Positions 1-9,209 of a stretch of 64,000 nt of DNA are shown one piece after another (within the stretch, counting starts at the first letter, position 1; every line of letters starts with the position of its first letter). The translations under genes and the position numbers were made by a program. Under the pieces are notes generated by a model. The model was given only the letters and a program-made list of their open reading frames with translations, was not told the origin of the DNA and ran no database searches. Source of the DNA: an uncultured Candidatus Melainabacteria bacterium (lineage in GTDB: Bacteria > Cyanobacteriota > Vampirovibrionia > Gastranaerophilales > Gastranaerophilaceae); NCBI GenBank assembly GCA_934667125.1, contig CAKULF010000007.1, positions 1 to 64,000 on the forward strand, read 5' to 3'.

Positions 1-104
1 CGCAAGACTGCCACGAAACAATGACAAGCAGGAAAGAGTTGTGTGGTAGTTAACATTTGTTTAAAAACAATTTTCTTTTTTTATTTTTTTAATAAAATCT
101 ATTT
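1..104 (+). other. Window edge and leader of the first gene
   Basis: Two forward frames are open from the left edge to stops at 47-49 and 51-53, so this may hold the last 15 or so codons of an upstream gene; neither tail is recognisable. A T-rich run at 71-90 precedes the first complete gene. No Shine-Dalgarno is obvious before the ATG at 105; a TAAAAT-like box lies about 10 bp upstream. Confidence 0.25.
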
Positions 105-2135
105 ATGAAAAATATATTTAAGTTTATTTTAATTTCAGTTTTACTGTTTTTAAGTGTTAATAATACACTATTTGCGCAAGAAGAAATCTTGGCTCCAACC
201 GAAACCGAGCAGGCGCAAACTTATATCAATTCTAAAATCAAAAAAGAGTTGAAAGACTCTATTTCACTTGTTTATGGCAAGGAAAATACTGAAGAAATTT
301 ATAATAATATTATAGATTATGCTCTCAAAGCCAAAAAAGCCAGAAGCAAGGATTTAAAAGAACAAGACCTAAATCGGGCTGATGATTGGTATAAAAAAGA
401 AATAATTTATATGTTTTATGTTGACCAGTTTGGGGTTGTGAAAGATAATCAAAACAACACTTTCAAGGATACGAAAAAGATGTTTGATTATTTAAACAAC
501 CTTGGGGTCACAACGCTTTATATGCTTCCTTTTGCGGATTCACCAATGCAAGACGCTGGTTTTGACGTTAAAAATCCTAATAATGTTAGGGCTGATTTAG
601 GCGGTATGATTGAGTTTAAGGATTTTATTAAAGAAGCCAAAAAGCGAAATTTCAAAATTAAAGCCGATTTAGTTTTAAATCATTTTTCGGATAATCACGA
701 ATGGTTCAAAAAGCTCGAAAAAGGCGATTTAGAATATCTTGATTATTTTGTTTGGCGAAAAACAATGCCAAAATATAATAAATATCAAGACGAAAAACTG
801 GGTACAGTCATCGAATACACGGAAGATGACGGCACGATTTCAAAAAGAAGATTGATTTTTCCCGAAAACACCGACACGCACTATCGAAAAGTGACGATAA
901 ATAACGAAGATTACTACTTATATCACACTTTTTACCCTTTTCAATTAGATATAAATTGGCAAAACCCGAAAGTTTTATATTATGTCCTTGAAACTATTAC
1001 TAATTGGGCAAATTTGGGGGTTGATATCTTTAGAATGGACGCTATTCCTTATCTTTCAAAGGATGTCGGAACAAACGGCGAAAATCAACCTAAAACCCAC
1101 GCTATTATTAATATTATAAGCGATTATATCCAACTTAGCGCTCCAAGCAGCGTTATTCAAGTTGAAGCGTGCCAAAATCCGAAAGATATTTTAGAATATT
1201 TTGGCAAAAACAGAAGTGTTGATGTTGAAATAAATGAAACCAAAAAACCTTTAAAAAGAACATCAGAAGCGCAAATTGCCTACCATTTTCCATACATGCC
1301 TGCAATTTGGGCAAGTTTAATTACTGAAGATAAAAAATATTTTATAGACGCTTATAAAAATACGCCCGAAATCCCAAAAAGCGCTGTTTGGGGCTTGTTT
1401 TTAAGGGTTCATGACGAATTAACTCTTGAAATGGTTGAACCTGAAGTTAGAGAATTAATCTATAACAAGCTTGTAAATAAAGGGGCGAGCTTCAGAAAAG
1501 GTTTTGGAGTTTCAGGAAGGTTATCAAACTTTTTAGATAAAAATCCAACAAGAATAGAGGAGGCTTTTTCAATATTATTCACACTTCCCGGGGTTCCAAT
1601 TATTTATTATGGCGATGAAGCAGGGGTTAGCAACAATTTTGAAAACGCTAAAAAATCCGCTCAATTAAGAGAAAAAGAACAAAAAAATAAGAAATTTAAG
1701 CTTATATCTTATTTTGATTCAAGAGATATAAATCGTGGAAACGTGCCAATGAAGCTGTTCTACGGCTCAAGCAAAGGGTATTACGAATTTAATTCAAAAG
1801 TTTATAAAAAAGTTAAAAATTTGATTAATTTAAGAAAACAATTTCCTTGTTTAACGGATGGCTCTTTTGAAATTTTGAAAACCGAAAACAACTCTAATTT
1901 TTCTTATATCAGAAGAACTAAAAATAACCAAATCCTTGTTATACACAACCTTTCAGACAAAAAATTGACAGCAAATATAACTTTACCGACAGATATAATT
2001 TTCAAGAAAAAAGGGCACATAACATCTTTAAAAAATCTTATAAATAACGATAATATCAAAGTTGATATTTCACTTCAAAATCGCACAATGCACCTTAGAT
2101 TGTCGCCATATCAAACTTTGTGGCTGGAATTATAG
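105..2135 (+). CDS. Secreted GH13 (alpha-amylase family) glycosidase or transglycosidase
   Basis: 676 aa. Residues 1-24 form a signal peptide ending LFA-Q, so the protein is exported. The body is a GH13 TIM barrel: region I KADLVLNH, region II FRMD with the presumed nucleophile D312, the acid/base in QVEA at E354, and region IV VHDE with D437. An ADSPMQDAGFDV stretch sits where amylosucrase, trehalose synthase and sucrose phosphorylase-like enzymes have the first beta-strand loop. The C-terminus (about 590-676) looks like the small beta domain C. Substrate cannot be read from sequence; an alpha-glucan or alpha-glucoside is likely. The next gene starts 7 bp after the stop, so the two are probably cotranscribed. 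Confidence 0.85.
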   Translation: MKNIFKFILISVLLFLSVNNTLFAQEEILAPTETEQAQTYINSKIKKELKDSISLVYGKENTEEIYNNIIDYALKAKKARSKDLKEQDLNRADDWYKKEIIYMFYVDQFGVVKDNQNNTFKDTKKMFDYLNNLGVTTLYMLPFADSPMQDAGFDVKNPNNVRADLGGMIEFKDFIKEAKKRNFKIKADLVLNHFSDNHEWFKKLEKGDLEYLDYFVWRKTMPKYNKYQDEKLGTVIEYTEDDGTISKRRLIFPENTDTHYRKVTINNEDYYLYHTFYPFQLDINWQNPKVLYYVLETITNWANLGVDIFRMDAIPYLSKDVGTNGENQPKTHAIINIISDYIQLSAPSSVIQVEACQNPKDILEYFGKNRSVDVEINETKKPLKRTSEAQIAYHFPYMPAIWASLITEDKKYFIDAYKNTPEIPKSAVWGLFLRVHDELTLEMVEPEVRELIYNKLVNKGASFRKGFGVSGRLSNFLDKNPTRIEEAFSILFTLPGVPIIYYGDEAGVSNNFENAKKSAQLREKEQKNKKFKLISYFDSRDINRGNVPMKLFYGSSKGYYEFNSKVYKKVKNLINLRKQFPCLTDGSFEILKTENNSNFSYIRRTKNNQILVIHNLSDKKLTANITLPTDIIFKKKGHITSLKNLINNDNIKVDISLQNRTMHLRLSPYQTLWLEL

Positions 2136-2142
2136 AGGAAAA

Positions 2143-3240
2143 ATGGAAAAACCGAAAAAAACCAAAATTTTAAACTATATCAACGTTTTTAGGGGCTTGG
2201 CAATTCTTCTGATTATCATGGGTCACACTATGCAATTTGGCGAAAATAATAGTTTGACGCATATTATTAATTGTGAAATGATTTGTGGCGGAACGGCGCT
2301 ATTCATCTTTATTTCAGGATTTTTATTTGAGCATTTGTCCTATAAATTTGAATATAAAAATTATCTATCCAAAAAATGGACAAATGTAGTCATGCCTTAT
2401 ATTATAACGGCTATTCCGGGGTTGTTTTTCTGTTTATATTGCCCTGTTGCGTATAAAAACTCGTTTGCTGGCTTAAATCCATTAATTCAAATCCCTCTAC
2501 ATCTTACAATCGGGCGGGTTCACAATGTTCCAACTTGGTTCATTCCGATGATAATCATATTTTTCCTATTTTCTTGGATTTTTATCAAACTTGAGAAAAA
2601 AGGAGTATTATTTAAGCTTTTACCTATAATGTTTTTGCTTACGATTTTTCTTCCAAGAGGAGTGGCGGAATATGAAAGCACACTTGGGCTTGATTATTTA
2701 ACAAAATATATGATTTATGTTCGTTATATTTTGACCAATTTTATACATTTTACGGCTCTATATGTTTTTGGAATGTATTGCTCAAATAAAAAAGAAGTGA
2801 TTGATAAATTTTATAATAAAAGGGCTTTAATTTGGGCTTTAATGCTATCTACTTCGGCTTTTGATATATATTTAAGCTATAGATATAATTATTCAAACTA
2901 CACAATTTCAAAAACATTTTTGACTATGCTTGTGCTTTGTTACTTAAAGCATTACGACGAATTTATAATTTCACACAACAAGCTGAATAAAACCCTTGAT
3001 TTCATTGCAAAATACAGCTTTGGACTATTTTTCATCCATTGGTATGTATTTTTTATTTACAACCAAATTTTCAATCTTCCAACCGTTATAACAGGATTTA
3101 GTTTTTTAAAAACTTTAGGAATGATTTCAATAAGGTTTTTAGCCGTTGCCGCTTGTTCTTTAGGAATTTTATTTAGCTTAAAGAATTTGCTTTTAAAGAT
3201 TAATAAAGATATTAATACAAGAAAGTTTTTGGGTTTATAA
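2143..3240 (+). CDS. Integral-membrane acyltransferase, family 3 (OafA/WecH-like)
   Basis: 365 aa from the ATG at 2143, preceded by AGAGGAAAA; the reading frame is open further upstream but overlaps the GH13 gene and lacks a ribosome site. The start NVFRGLAILLIIMGHT contains the RG and the catalytic-type His of the acyltransferase-3 family, followed by about ten hydrophobic segments. These proteins usually O-acetylate sugars of surface polysaccharide or peptidoglycan in the inner membrane. It follows the secreted glycosidase by 7 bp. The acceptor is unknown. Confidence 0.8.
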   Translation: MEKPKKTKILNYINVFRGLAILLIIMGHTMQFGENNSLTHIINCEMICGGTALFIFISGFLFEHLSYKFEYKNYLSKKWTNVVMPYIITAIPGLFFCLYCPVAYKNSFAGLNPLIQIPLHLTIGRVHNVPTWFIPMIIIFFLFSWIFIKLEKKGVLFKLLPIMFLLTIFLPRGVAEYESTLGLDYLTKYMIYVRYILTNFIHFTALYVFGMYCSNKKEVIDKFYNKRALIWALMLSTSAFDIYLSYRYNYSNYTISKTFLTMLVLCYLKHYDEFIISHNKLNKTLDFIAKYSFGLFFIHWYVFFIYNQIFNLPTVITGFSFLKTLGMISIRFLAVAACSLGILFSLKNLLLKINKDINTRKFLGL

Positions 3241-3242
3241 TT

Positions 3243-3923
3243 TTAAAAAATTGGGTGAACTTTTCCTTCTTTCCAATATTTTTTAAAATTAACCTGAACA
3301 TCTTCCTTCAAAAAAGCAAGCTTATCTTCAACTTCTTTTCTAATTCTTTCAATTTCAGCGTCATCAGCGTCTTTTGGAACATAAATCAAATCGCCAAAAA
3401 GCATAACAAGCCTTGTTGAGGGAAGTGGAAAACGAAATTCGTCCCAAGATTTGAATTTTAAAAACGTTTTATCAGGACTCCACCAAATAGCCGGAACTAT
3501 TGGTTTTTGGGTCATTCTTGCAATTTCAACAATCCCTTTTTTAACAATTTCTTTTGGTCCACGAGGTCCATCTATTGTCAAAGCTCCATTATAGCCCTCA
3601 TTTATCTTTGTAATAAGTTCCATACTTGCTTTTGCGCCGCCTTTATTTTGCGAACCTCGAACTGTTGTAACTCCAACGCCATTTGCAGCTCGAGAAATAA
3701 TTTCTCCATCAGCCGAATTTGAAACCATAATCGCAGTTTTTTTCATTTGATTACAAGTAAAAACCCCGCATTGATGAGCATGCAGAAGCGCAAAAATACA
3801 TTGTTCTTTTGGAAAATTAATCGGTTTGCAACGATAAGTCAAGCGAATAAAGCGAAAGAACCACACCGCCAATCCACACAAAAAATCTATATTTTTATTA
3901 GTTTTTTTAATTTTACGAGCCAA
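3243..3923 (-). CDS. DUF374 lysophospholipid acyltransferase-like protein
   Basis: 226 aa. The start is TTG at 3923 with GAGGTG six bases upstream; no ATG fits. DUF374 hallmarks are visible: a short hydrophobic N-terminus, LLHAHQCG (the acyltransferase His box), GSQNKGGAKA, DGPRGP and PAIWW. The family belongs to the LPLAT superfamily and is thought to acylate lipid A or other membrane lipid at the inner membrane. It is convergent with the acyltransferase-3 gene and lies 10 bp downstream of csaB on the same strand, so the two likely form an envelope operon. Confidence 0.8.
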   Translation of the reverse strand: MARKIKKTNKNIDFLCGLAVWFFRFIRLTYRCKPINFPKEQCIFALLHAHQCGVFTCNQMKKTAIMVSNSADGEIISRAANGVGVTTVRGSQNKGGAKASMELITKINEGYNGALTIDGPRGPKEIVKKGIVEIARMTQKPIVPAIWWSPDKTFLKFKSWDEFRFPLPSTRLVMLFGDLIYVPKDADDAEIERIRKEVEDKLAFLKEDVQVNFKKYWKEGKVHPIF

Positions 3924-3933
3924 AATTCACCTC

Positions 3934-4968
3934 TTATTTTCCGTATTTTTGTAAAAAAGTGTCGATATATTCCCATTTAAAACGCTTGAAATCATTGGTT
4001 TTGTGGTCATTTTCAAAGAAATTTTTCAATTTTTCATCAAAATCTTCTTTGTCGTAATTTCTAATATCAATGTTTTCAAGGTTTAGTTCGCTTGAAAAAT
4101 TTTTAATCTTATCATCATAACACAATGCAAAAGTTTTGCTTTCAAGAGCATGGGCTAAAAGTGCGCCGTGGAGCCTTGTTGAGATAACATATTTTGAATT
4201 ATTAATAATTTTTATTGTTTCTTGAACAGATTTTTCGCCGATATATTCAGCTTTTATATTATATTTTTTCAATTCATCGACAAAATCAATAGAAATTTTT
4301 TCATCGTATTCATCTTGAAAAGAAAAAACTTTAACATTATTTTTGATTTCTTCATTATTGTTAATATATTTTTGAACTATCGAAGCAAAATCTTTAACAA
4401 AATCTTTAGGAATATTATAAAAATCACGAAGCTGAATAGTTAGAGCGGTTTTTGTTGCTTGAAGTTGTTTATTTTGAATTATTGCATAAATAGGATCAGA
4501 AGTCTGATACGCCTTGATTTTCCAGCTTTTTAGAAGCTCATAACTTTTTTCATCTCTAACAGAAACAAAATCCGCCATTTTTAAAGTCATGCGAGTTAAT
4601 AATTCAAAGAATTTGCCTCTAATCGGCTCTATTCCTTGCGAAAAGATTATTACTTTTTTGAATAATAATTTTGCAAAAATAATTATAGATAAATAATATA
4701 TTAAGCTAAAGTTGCTTGTTTTATTTTGCAAAAGACTTCCGCCACCTGAGATTAAGATATCATTATCTAATATGGCGTAAAAAATTTGCTTTAAATTTTT
4801 ATAATAAAAAGCGCTCACACCATACTTTTTTTCAACTTCTTTCGGATTATTCGCAAGAACGCTAACGTTATAGCCGTTTTCCTTTAAATGCTTGGAAAGC
4901 GCATAAAATATTGCTTCATCCCCAAAATTATTAAAACCAACATACCCCGACACAATAATATTTTTCAT
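3934..4968 (-). CDS. csaB: Polysaccharide pyruvyl transferase, CsaB family
   Basis: 344 aa from the ATG at 4968 (MKNIIVSGYVGFNNFGDEA); an upstream in-frame ATG at 5004 would add 12 residues without family similarity. The N-terminal GxxGxxNxGDE motif, the ISGGGSLLQN loop, FSQGIEP and the late STRLHG motif are those of the CsaB/WcaK pyruvyl transferase family. CsaB adds ketal-pyruvate to a secondary cell-wall polymer that anchors SLH-domain S-layer proteins, a role known in cyanobacteria and Firmicutes. No SLH protein is present in the window. No clear Shine-Dalgarno. Confidence 0.85.
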   Translation of the reverse strand: MKNIIVSGYVGFNNFGDEAIFYALSKHLKENGYNVSVLANNPKEVEKKYGVSAFYYKNLKQIFYAILDNDILISGGGSLLQNKTSNFSLIYYLSIIIFAKLLFKKVIIFSQGIEPIRGKFFELLTRMTLKMADFVSVRDEKSYELLKSWKIKAYQTSDPIYAIIQNKQLQATKTALTIQLRDFYNIPKDFVKDFASIVQKYINNNEEIKNNVKVFSFQDEYDEKISIDFVDELKKYNIKAEYIGEKSVQETIKIINNSKYVISTRLHGALLAHALESKTFALCYDDKIKNFSSELNLENIDIRNYDKEDFDEKLKNFFENDHKTNDFKRFKWEYIDTFLQKYGK

Positions 4969-5004
4969 AGGTTTATTTATAGCATAAAATCCGTGTTGTC
5001 GCAA

Positions 5005-5256
5005 ATTTGTATAAAAAAAAGGGGCAAGCGCCCCAAACTGTCTGGAATTAAGAATAGCTGGAAGTATGAAAAAGATTAATTATATATAACAATAGAAGTA
5101 TTGATTAAACAATTACACAAATGGCTAGTATTTGAGGACAATGTATTAGACAGATGGTTAAATTAATAAGTGTACTTTTGACAGTTATTGTTATTTTTTT
5201 ATGTGTTAGGTCTAAAAGTCAACTATATCTTAAAATAAAATATTTATAAAGAGGGG
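5005..5256. other. Intergenic region between divergent csaB and a small gene
   Basis: About 250 bp without a convincing ORF. It contains several AT-rich boxes, including TTTTGACA near 5176, that could be a promoter, but nothing with both boxes well spaced apart from the promoter listed next. Confidence 0.4.
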
Positions 5257-5285
5257 TTGACAAATAAAAATTTTAGGTGCATAAT
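5257..5285 (+). promoter_or_regulatory. Sigma70-type promoter of the 85-aa gene
   Basis: TTGACA at 5257-5262, a 17-bp spacer, and CATAAT at 5280-5285. Predicted start near 5292, giving a leader of about 60 nt with the Shine-Dalgarno AGAGGTG before the ATG at 5354. Confidence 0.75.
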
Positions 5286-5353
5286 AAAAACATAAGGAAC
5301 AAGTGTTAAACAAACACTAAAAAACAAAAAAACAAAGAGGTGAGAAAACCAAA

Positions 5354-5611
5354 ATGTTAACAATAAGTCCGATAACAAATGTAAAAAATACAATTAATAA
5401 TAAAAGAAGTTTACACTTCACATCAGGAGTTCAAACAAACAGTGGTTCTAACGTAATCAACAATTCTCCGGTTAATGCAGGAAGCTTTGTTACAGATTTC
5501 CTTGGAACTATTAAACAATCTCCTCTATTCTACGAAGCATTTATGCAAAGACAACAAAGCATTGAAAAAGGCTTAGACGTAGAAGAAAATAAACTTAACG
5601 CAATTGCGTAA
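5354..5611 (+). CDS. Small FTSG-motif protein of unknown function
   Basis: 85 aa, not recognised. It has AGAGGTG at a good distance, a near-consensus promoter at 5257-5285 and a terminator at 5668, so it is a monocistronic and probably well expressed gene. The N-terminus is rich in Asn, Ser and Thr with LHFTSG at residues 20-25, resembling the FKG-type N-terminal motif of other proteins in this window. The C-terminal half (about 45-80) is predicted helical. No signal peptide or membrane segment. Confidence 0.75.
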   Translation: MLTISPITNVKNTINNKRSLHFTSGVQTNSGSNVINNSPVNAGSFVTDFLGTIKQSPLFYEAFMQRQQSIEKGLDVEENKLNAIA

Positions 5612-5667
5612 ATAAAGCATTATCAACACCTAACAACACAATCTCGAAGCATAAACAACAAACAACA

Positions 5668-5697
5668 GCCTTAGCTTTTAGCTAAGGCCTTTTAATA
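5668..5697 (+). terminator. Rho-independent terminator
   Basis: Stem GCCTTAGC (5668-5675) with GCTAAGGC (5681-5688), a 5-nt loop, then a T-rich tail. It closes the 85-aa gene. Confidence 0.85.
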
Positions 5698-5777
5698 TCT
5701 AAATGAAAATAAATATGTGTATTTTTAACACTTTATCACTAATTTTAAAATATTTTTTAAGTGATATAATTTTATTT

Positions 5778-6761
5778 ATGAAAAGTGCAAAATTAATAAA
5801 TGGAAAAGTTGAAATAATTGAAGCAGAAAGACCGATTTTAACTTCATCTGGCGCAATTATAAAGGTTTTAGGCTGTGGATTATGCGGCTCTGATTTAGTT
5901 AAAATTAAACATGCGACAGCCGAAAGCGAAAAAAATATAATTTTAGGGCATGAAGTTGTGGGCGAAATTGTTGAAATAAATTCACCCAAAACAAACTTCA
6001 AAACAGGCGATATTGTTGCTCTTGGACATCATTATCCTTGTAATGATTGCGAATTTTGCAAAAACGGCTCAACTTCAATGTGTAAAACATTTAAAAAAAC
6101 AAACATTTTTCCAAGCGGCTTTAGCGAATATATTTTAGTTAGCGAGGGACATCTTGAAAACACAGTCTACAAGATGAATACAGAATTAAAAGACGATGAA
6201 AAAGCTTTTCTTGAACCTTTGGCATGTTGCATTAGAGCGGTTCGCAGAGCAGGTTTTAACTATAATGAAGATAATTCAAAATTTTCAGCCTTAATTGTCG
6301 GCTTAGGTTCAATCGGTTTATTAATGGCAAAAGCGCTAAAAAGCTTTGAAGTCGACACTTTTGGGATTGATATTTCAGAAGAAAGAACAAAAATCGCACT
6401 TGAGCATGGATTTTGTTATGATAAAAACAAAAAATATGATGTCGTATTTTTAACCGCAGGGGCAAAAGGCGCAATCAAAACAGCGCTTGAAAATGTGATA
6501 GACGGCGGAAAAATAATCGTATTTTCTTCAATTAATGATGACGATTTTGGTTTTTCAAACAACGAAATATATTATAGGGAATTATCAATAATATCCAGCT
6601 ATTCCCCTCACCCAAAGGATTTGAAGCTTTCAAGCGAGCTTTTAAATAACAAAATAGTGGACGTTAAAAATTTAAGCACAATTTATTCGCTTGACAAATT
6701 GCCTCAAGCAATTGATGATAGTTTTAAAAATAAGATATTTAAGGCATATATAAAGATATGA
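5778..6761 (+). CDS. Zinc-dependent medium-chain dehydrogenase
   Basis: 327 aa from the ATG at 5778. A TATAAT box at 5765-5770 ends 7 bp before this ATG, which suggests a leaderless start and argues against the in-frame ATG at 5703. MDR features: the catalytic zinc site GLCGSD and GHEVVGE, the four-Cys structural zinc loop CNDCEFCKNGSTSMC, then a Rossmann fold with GLGSIG. The family includes alcohol, sorbitol and threonine dehydrogenases; the substrate is not deducible. Its stop overlaps the ATG of the next dehydrogenase (ATGA), so the two are translationally coupled. Confidence 0.85.
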   Translation: MKSAKLINGKVEIIEAERPILTSSGAIIKVLGCGLCGSDLVKIKHATAESEKNIILGHEVVGEIVEINSPKTNFKTGDIVALGHHYPCNDCEFCKNGSTSMCKTFKKTNIFPSGFSEYILVSEGHLENTVYKMNTELKDDEKAFLEPLACCIRAVRRAGFNYNEDNSKFSALIVGLGSIGLLMAKALKSFEVDTFGIDISEERTKIALEHGFCYDKNKKYDVVFLTAGAKGAIKTALENVIDGGKIIVFSSINDDDFGFSNNEIYYRELSIISSYSPHPKDLKLSSELLNNKIVDVKNLSTIYSLDKLPQAIDDSFKNKIFKAYIKI

Positions 6762-7795
6762 AAATGAAAGCTGTGCGCTATTATGCGCCAAATGACATAA
6801 GATATGAAGAAGTTAAAGTTCCTGAATTAAACGAGGGCGAAATCCTTGTAAAAGTCCAAGCAGCGCTGACTTGCGGAACAGATGTAAAAACATTCAGACG
6901 TGGGCATCCTGTTTTGATTAAAAAAGTTCCGAGCGGTTTTGGGCATGAATTTTCAGGAACAATTGAAAAATTGGGCGAAAACGTTACTAATTTTAATGTT
7001 GGTGACAGGGTGGTTTGCGCCAATAGTGCACCTTGTGGCGAATGTTTCCATTGTCGCAAAGGCGAATATGAATTGTGTGAAAATCTTGACCTTTTAAATG
7101 GCGCTTACGCACAATATATTGTCGTTCCAAGAAGAATTGTTGAAAAAAATACCCTAATCATCCCGAAAAATCTGACTTTTGCACAAGCAGCATTCTCAGA
7201 ACCCTTATCAAATGTTTGTCACGGAATAGCTAAAACTCCTATTCAAAAAGGCGACACGGTTGGCATTATTGGGATTGGACCAATCGGTTTGATGTTTGCA
7301 AAATTAGCAAAATTAAAAGGCGCAACTGTTATAGCAATGGGAAGAAATCCTTTAAAATTAAAGCTAGCTAAGGATTTTGCGGGCGCTGATTATGTTATTG
7401 ATTTAAAAAAATATCCCGATCCGACTGATTTTATTTTGTCTAAAACAGAAGACGGCAGGGGCTTAGACGTTGCAATAGAGTGCGTCGGTTTACCTGAAAT
7501 GTGGGAAAAAATGTTTTCTCTTGTTAGAAAAGGTGGCTATGTCCACTTCTTTGGCGGTTGCGCTTCCGGCTCTACCGTTAATCTTGACACAAGAAGACTA
7601 CACTATGACGAAGTTAAAATCATAAGCTCATTCCATCACACGCCAAAATATTTCAGGCAAGCCCTTGATTTGATTGCAAGCGGTAAAATTGACGTTAATC
7701 AACTGATAACAAAAAGAATGGATATGAAATATGCAAAACGTGCAATAGAAATGCACAGAGATGGCGAAGCGATTAAGATTTTATTGGAAAATTAA
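6758..7795 (+). CDS. Zinc-dependent medium-chain dehydrogenase (second of pair)
   Basis: 345 aa. The start overlaps the previous stop; a second ATG two codons later (6764) is an alternative. It has TCGTD, GHEFSG, the structural zinc loop CGECFHCRKGEYELC and the nucleotide-binding GIIGIGPIG, so both zinc sites look intact. It resembles the sorbitol/threonine dehydrogenase branch. The pair is only distantly similar to each other, so the two enzymes may act on successive or alternative polyol or amino-alcohol substrates (inference). Confidence 0.85.
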   Translation: MKMKAVRYYAPNDIRYEEVKVPELNEGEILVKVQAALTCGTDVKTFRRGHPVLIKKVPSGFGHEFSGTIEKLGENVTNFNVGDRVVCANSAPCGECFHCRKGEYELCENLDLLNGAYAQYIVVPRRIVEKNTLIIPKNLTFAQAAFSEPLSNVCHGIAKTPIQKGDTVGIIGIGPIGLMFAKLAKLKGATVIAMGRNPLKLKLAKDFAGADYVIDLKKYPDPTDFILSKTEDGRGLDVAIECVGLPEMWEKMFSLVRKGGYVHFFGGCASGSTVNLDTRRLHYDEVKIISSFHHTPKYFRQALDLIASGKIDVNQLITKRMDMKYAKRAIEMHRDGEAIKILLEN

Positions 7796-7813
7796 CGTTT
7801 TAAATAATAATAC

Positions 7814-7841
7814 TTGACTATAAAAGTTGATTTGGTATTAT
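7814..7841 (+). promoter_or_regulatory. Promoter of tRNA-Phe
   Basis: TTGACT at 7814-7819, a 16-bp spacer, TATTAT at 7836-7841; the mature tRNA begins 33 bp further on. Confidence 0.65.
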
Positions 7842-7874
7842 GAAGTAACAGATTAATATTTACAAACTTTGTTT

Positions 7875-7936
<62 letters not shown>

Positions 7937-7947
<11 letters not shown>

Positions 7948-8134
7948 AATTTTTTATGTATATTCTCATAGTTTTCTTGCTGACTTCGTCTCGGAGCAAC
8001 CGCTTCGCTTATGCCCTCTCAGAAAAACTGCTCCGCACTTTTCTCACCCCAAGGGTACTTCAATTTTCTAAAACTCGTACCTCGTTCAAGAAAATTTAGG
8101 CGTCGGCAGAGTGAGACGAGCCAAATTTTTTATG
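7937..8134 (+). repeat. tRNA-attached element A (tRNA-Phe copy)
   Basis: A 22-bp direct repeat made of the tRNA-Phe 3' end plus its T-run occurs at 7937-7958 and 8113-8134. Between them lies a segment with a core at 7996-8019 containing CTTATGCCCTCT and a right end CGGCAGAGT (8104-8112) that abuts the second tRNA 3' end. The left part (about 7985-7995) is complementary to the tRNA 3' segment, so the element could fold with an acceptor-like stem. Internal hairpins include CGGAGCA with TGCTCCG. The same core and end recur at tRNA-Arg (28337-28480). No ORF in it is credible. Confidence 0.7.
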
Positions 8135-8149
8135 CTATCATATATAAAT

Positions 8150-9151
8150 ATGCAACCAAGACTTTCACAGCAAGAAATCATCGACATCTTATCCGACAAT
8201 TCTAAAAACGAATGGCTATTTAAAACTGCTGACAAGATTAGGCGTGAAAATGTTGGGGATAGCGTTCATCTTCGTGGTTTAATAGAATTTTCCAACATCT
8301 GCAAGTGTCATTGCAAATATTGCGGTTTAAGGTGTGAAAACAAAAATATTGAAAGATATAGAATTTTAAAAGATGAAATACTTACCTACGTTCAAAATGC
8401 CATTAATTTAGGCTATAAAACCATTGTTCTTCAAAGCGGCGAAGATAATTTTTATGATGTTGATAAAATGTGTGAAATTATTTCAGCAATTAAAAAGCAC
8501 GATGTAGCCCTGACTTTATCAATCGGCGAAAAAACTTTTGAAGAATATGAAGCCTACAAAAAAGCAGGAGCGGACAGGTATTTAATCAGAATTGAAACAA
8601 CAAATGAAAAGTTATATCGCTCACTTCACCCCGATATGAGCTTTAAAAACCGATTAAAGTGTTTGGAAGATTTAAAAACGTTGGGTTATGAAGTTGGAAC
8701 GGGTTGTTTGGTTGGTTTGCCCAATCAAACAGTTGAGGATTTGGCTTCCGACATTTTATTTTTTAAAGAAATCAATGCTGATATGATTGGAATAGGTCCT
8801 TTTATTCCTCATCCTGATACTCCTTTAAAAGATGAAAAACAAGGGGATTTCGAGCTTGCCCTAAAGGTTATGGCGCTAACAAGAATAATGCTGCCTGATA
8901 TAAATATCCCCGCAACAACAGCTATGGAAACACTAAATCCAAACGGCAGAATAATTGCACTTCAAAGCGGCGCAAATGTCGTTATGCCAAACGTTACAAC
9001 CAAAGAATATCGCAAAAAATATGAAATTTATCCTAATAAAATTTGCATAAATGAAAATCCTAATCAATGCAGAGGCTGTATCGAAGGCAAAATTAAATCT
9101 ATTGGGCGAACAATCGCTAAGGACTATGGCTTTAGGAAAAACAGAAAATAA
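8150..9151 (+). CDS. hydE: [FeFe]-hydrogenase maturation radical SAM protein HydE
   Basis: 333 aa from the ATG at 8150; an extended -10 (TGCTATCAT) ends 8 bp before it, suggesting a leaderless start, while the upstream in-frame ATG at 8132 lies inside that box. The radical SAM CX3CX2C is at C51, C55 and C58, followed by the HydE/BioB-like barrel (VLQSGED, IETTNE, GCLVGLPNQT, PFIPHP). HydE helps build the H-cluster diiron subcluster of [FeFe]-hydrogenase together with HydF and HydG, which are not in this window. BioB and PylB are relatives, but the sequence pattern fits HydE best. It implies hydrogen metabolism in an anaerobe. Confidence 0.85.
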   Translation: MQPRLSQQEIIDILSDNSKNEWLFKTADKIRRENVGDSVHLRGLIEFSNICKCHCKYCGLRCENKNIERYRILKDEILTYVQNAINLGYKTIVLQSGEDNFYDVDKMCEIISAIKKHDVALTLSIGEKTFEEYEAYKKAGADRYLIRIETTNEKLYRSLHPDMSFKNRLKCLEDLKTLGYEVGTGCLVGLPNQTVEDLASDILFFKEINADMIGIGPFIPHPDTPLKDEKQGDFELALKVMALTRIMLPDINIPATTAMETLNPNGRIIALQSGANVVMPNVTTKEYRKKYEIYPNKICINENPNQCRGCIEGKIKSIGRTIAKDYGFRKNRK

Positions 9152-9209
9152 TTTCATCGCAATATTCAAAAGCCTAGACTTAGAATTTTCTAGGGTATAG
9201 AATGAATTT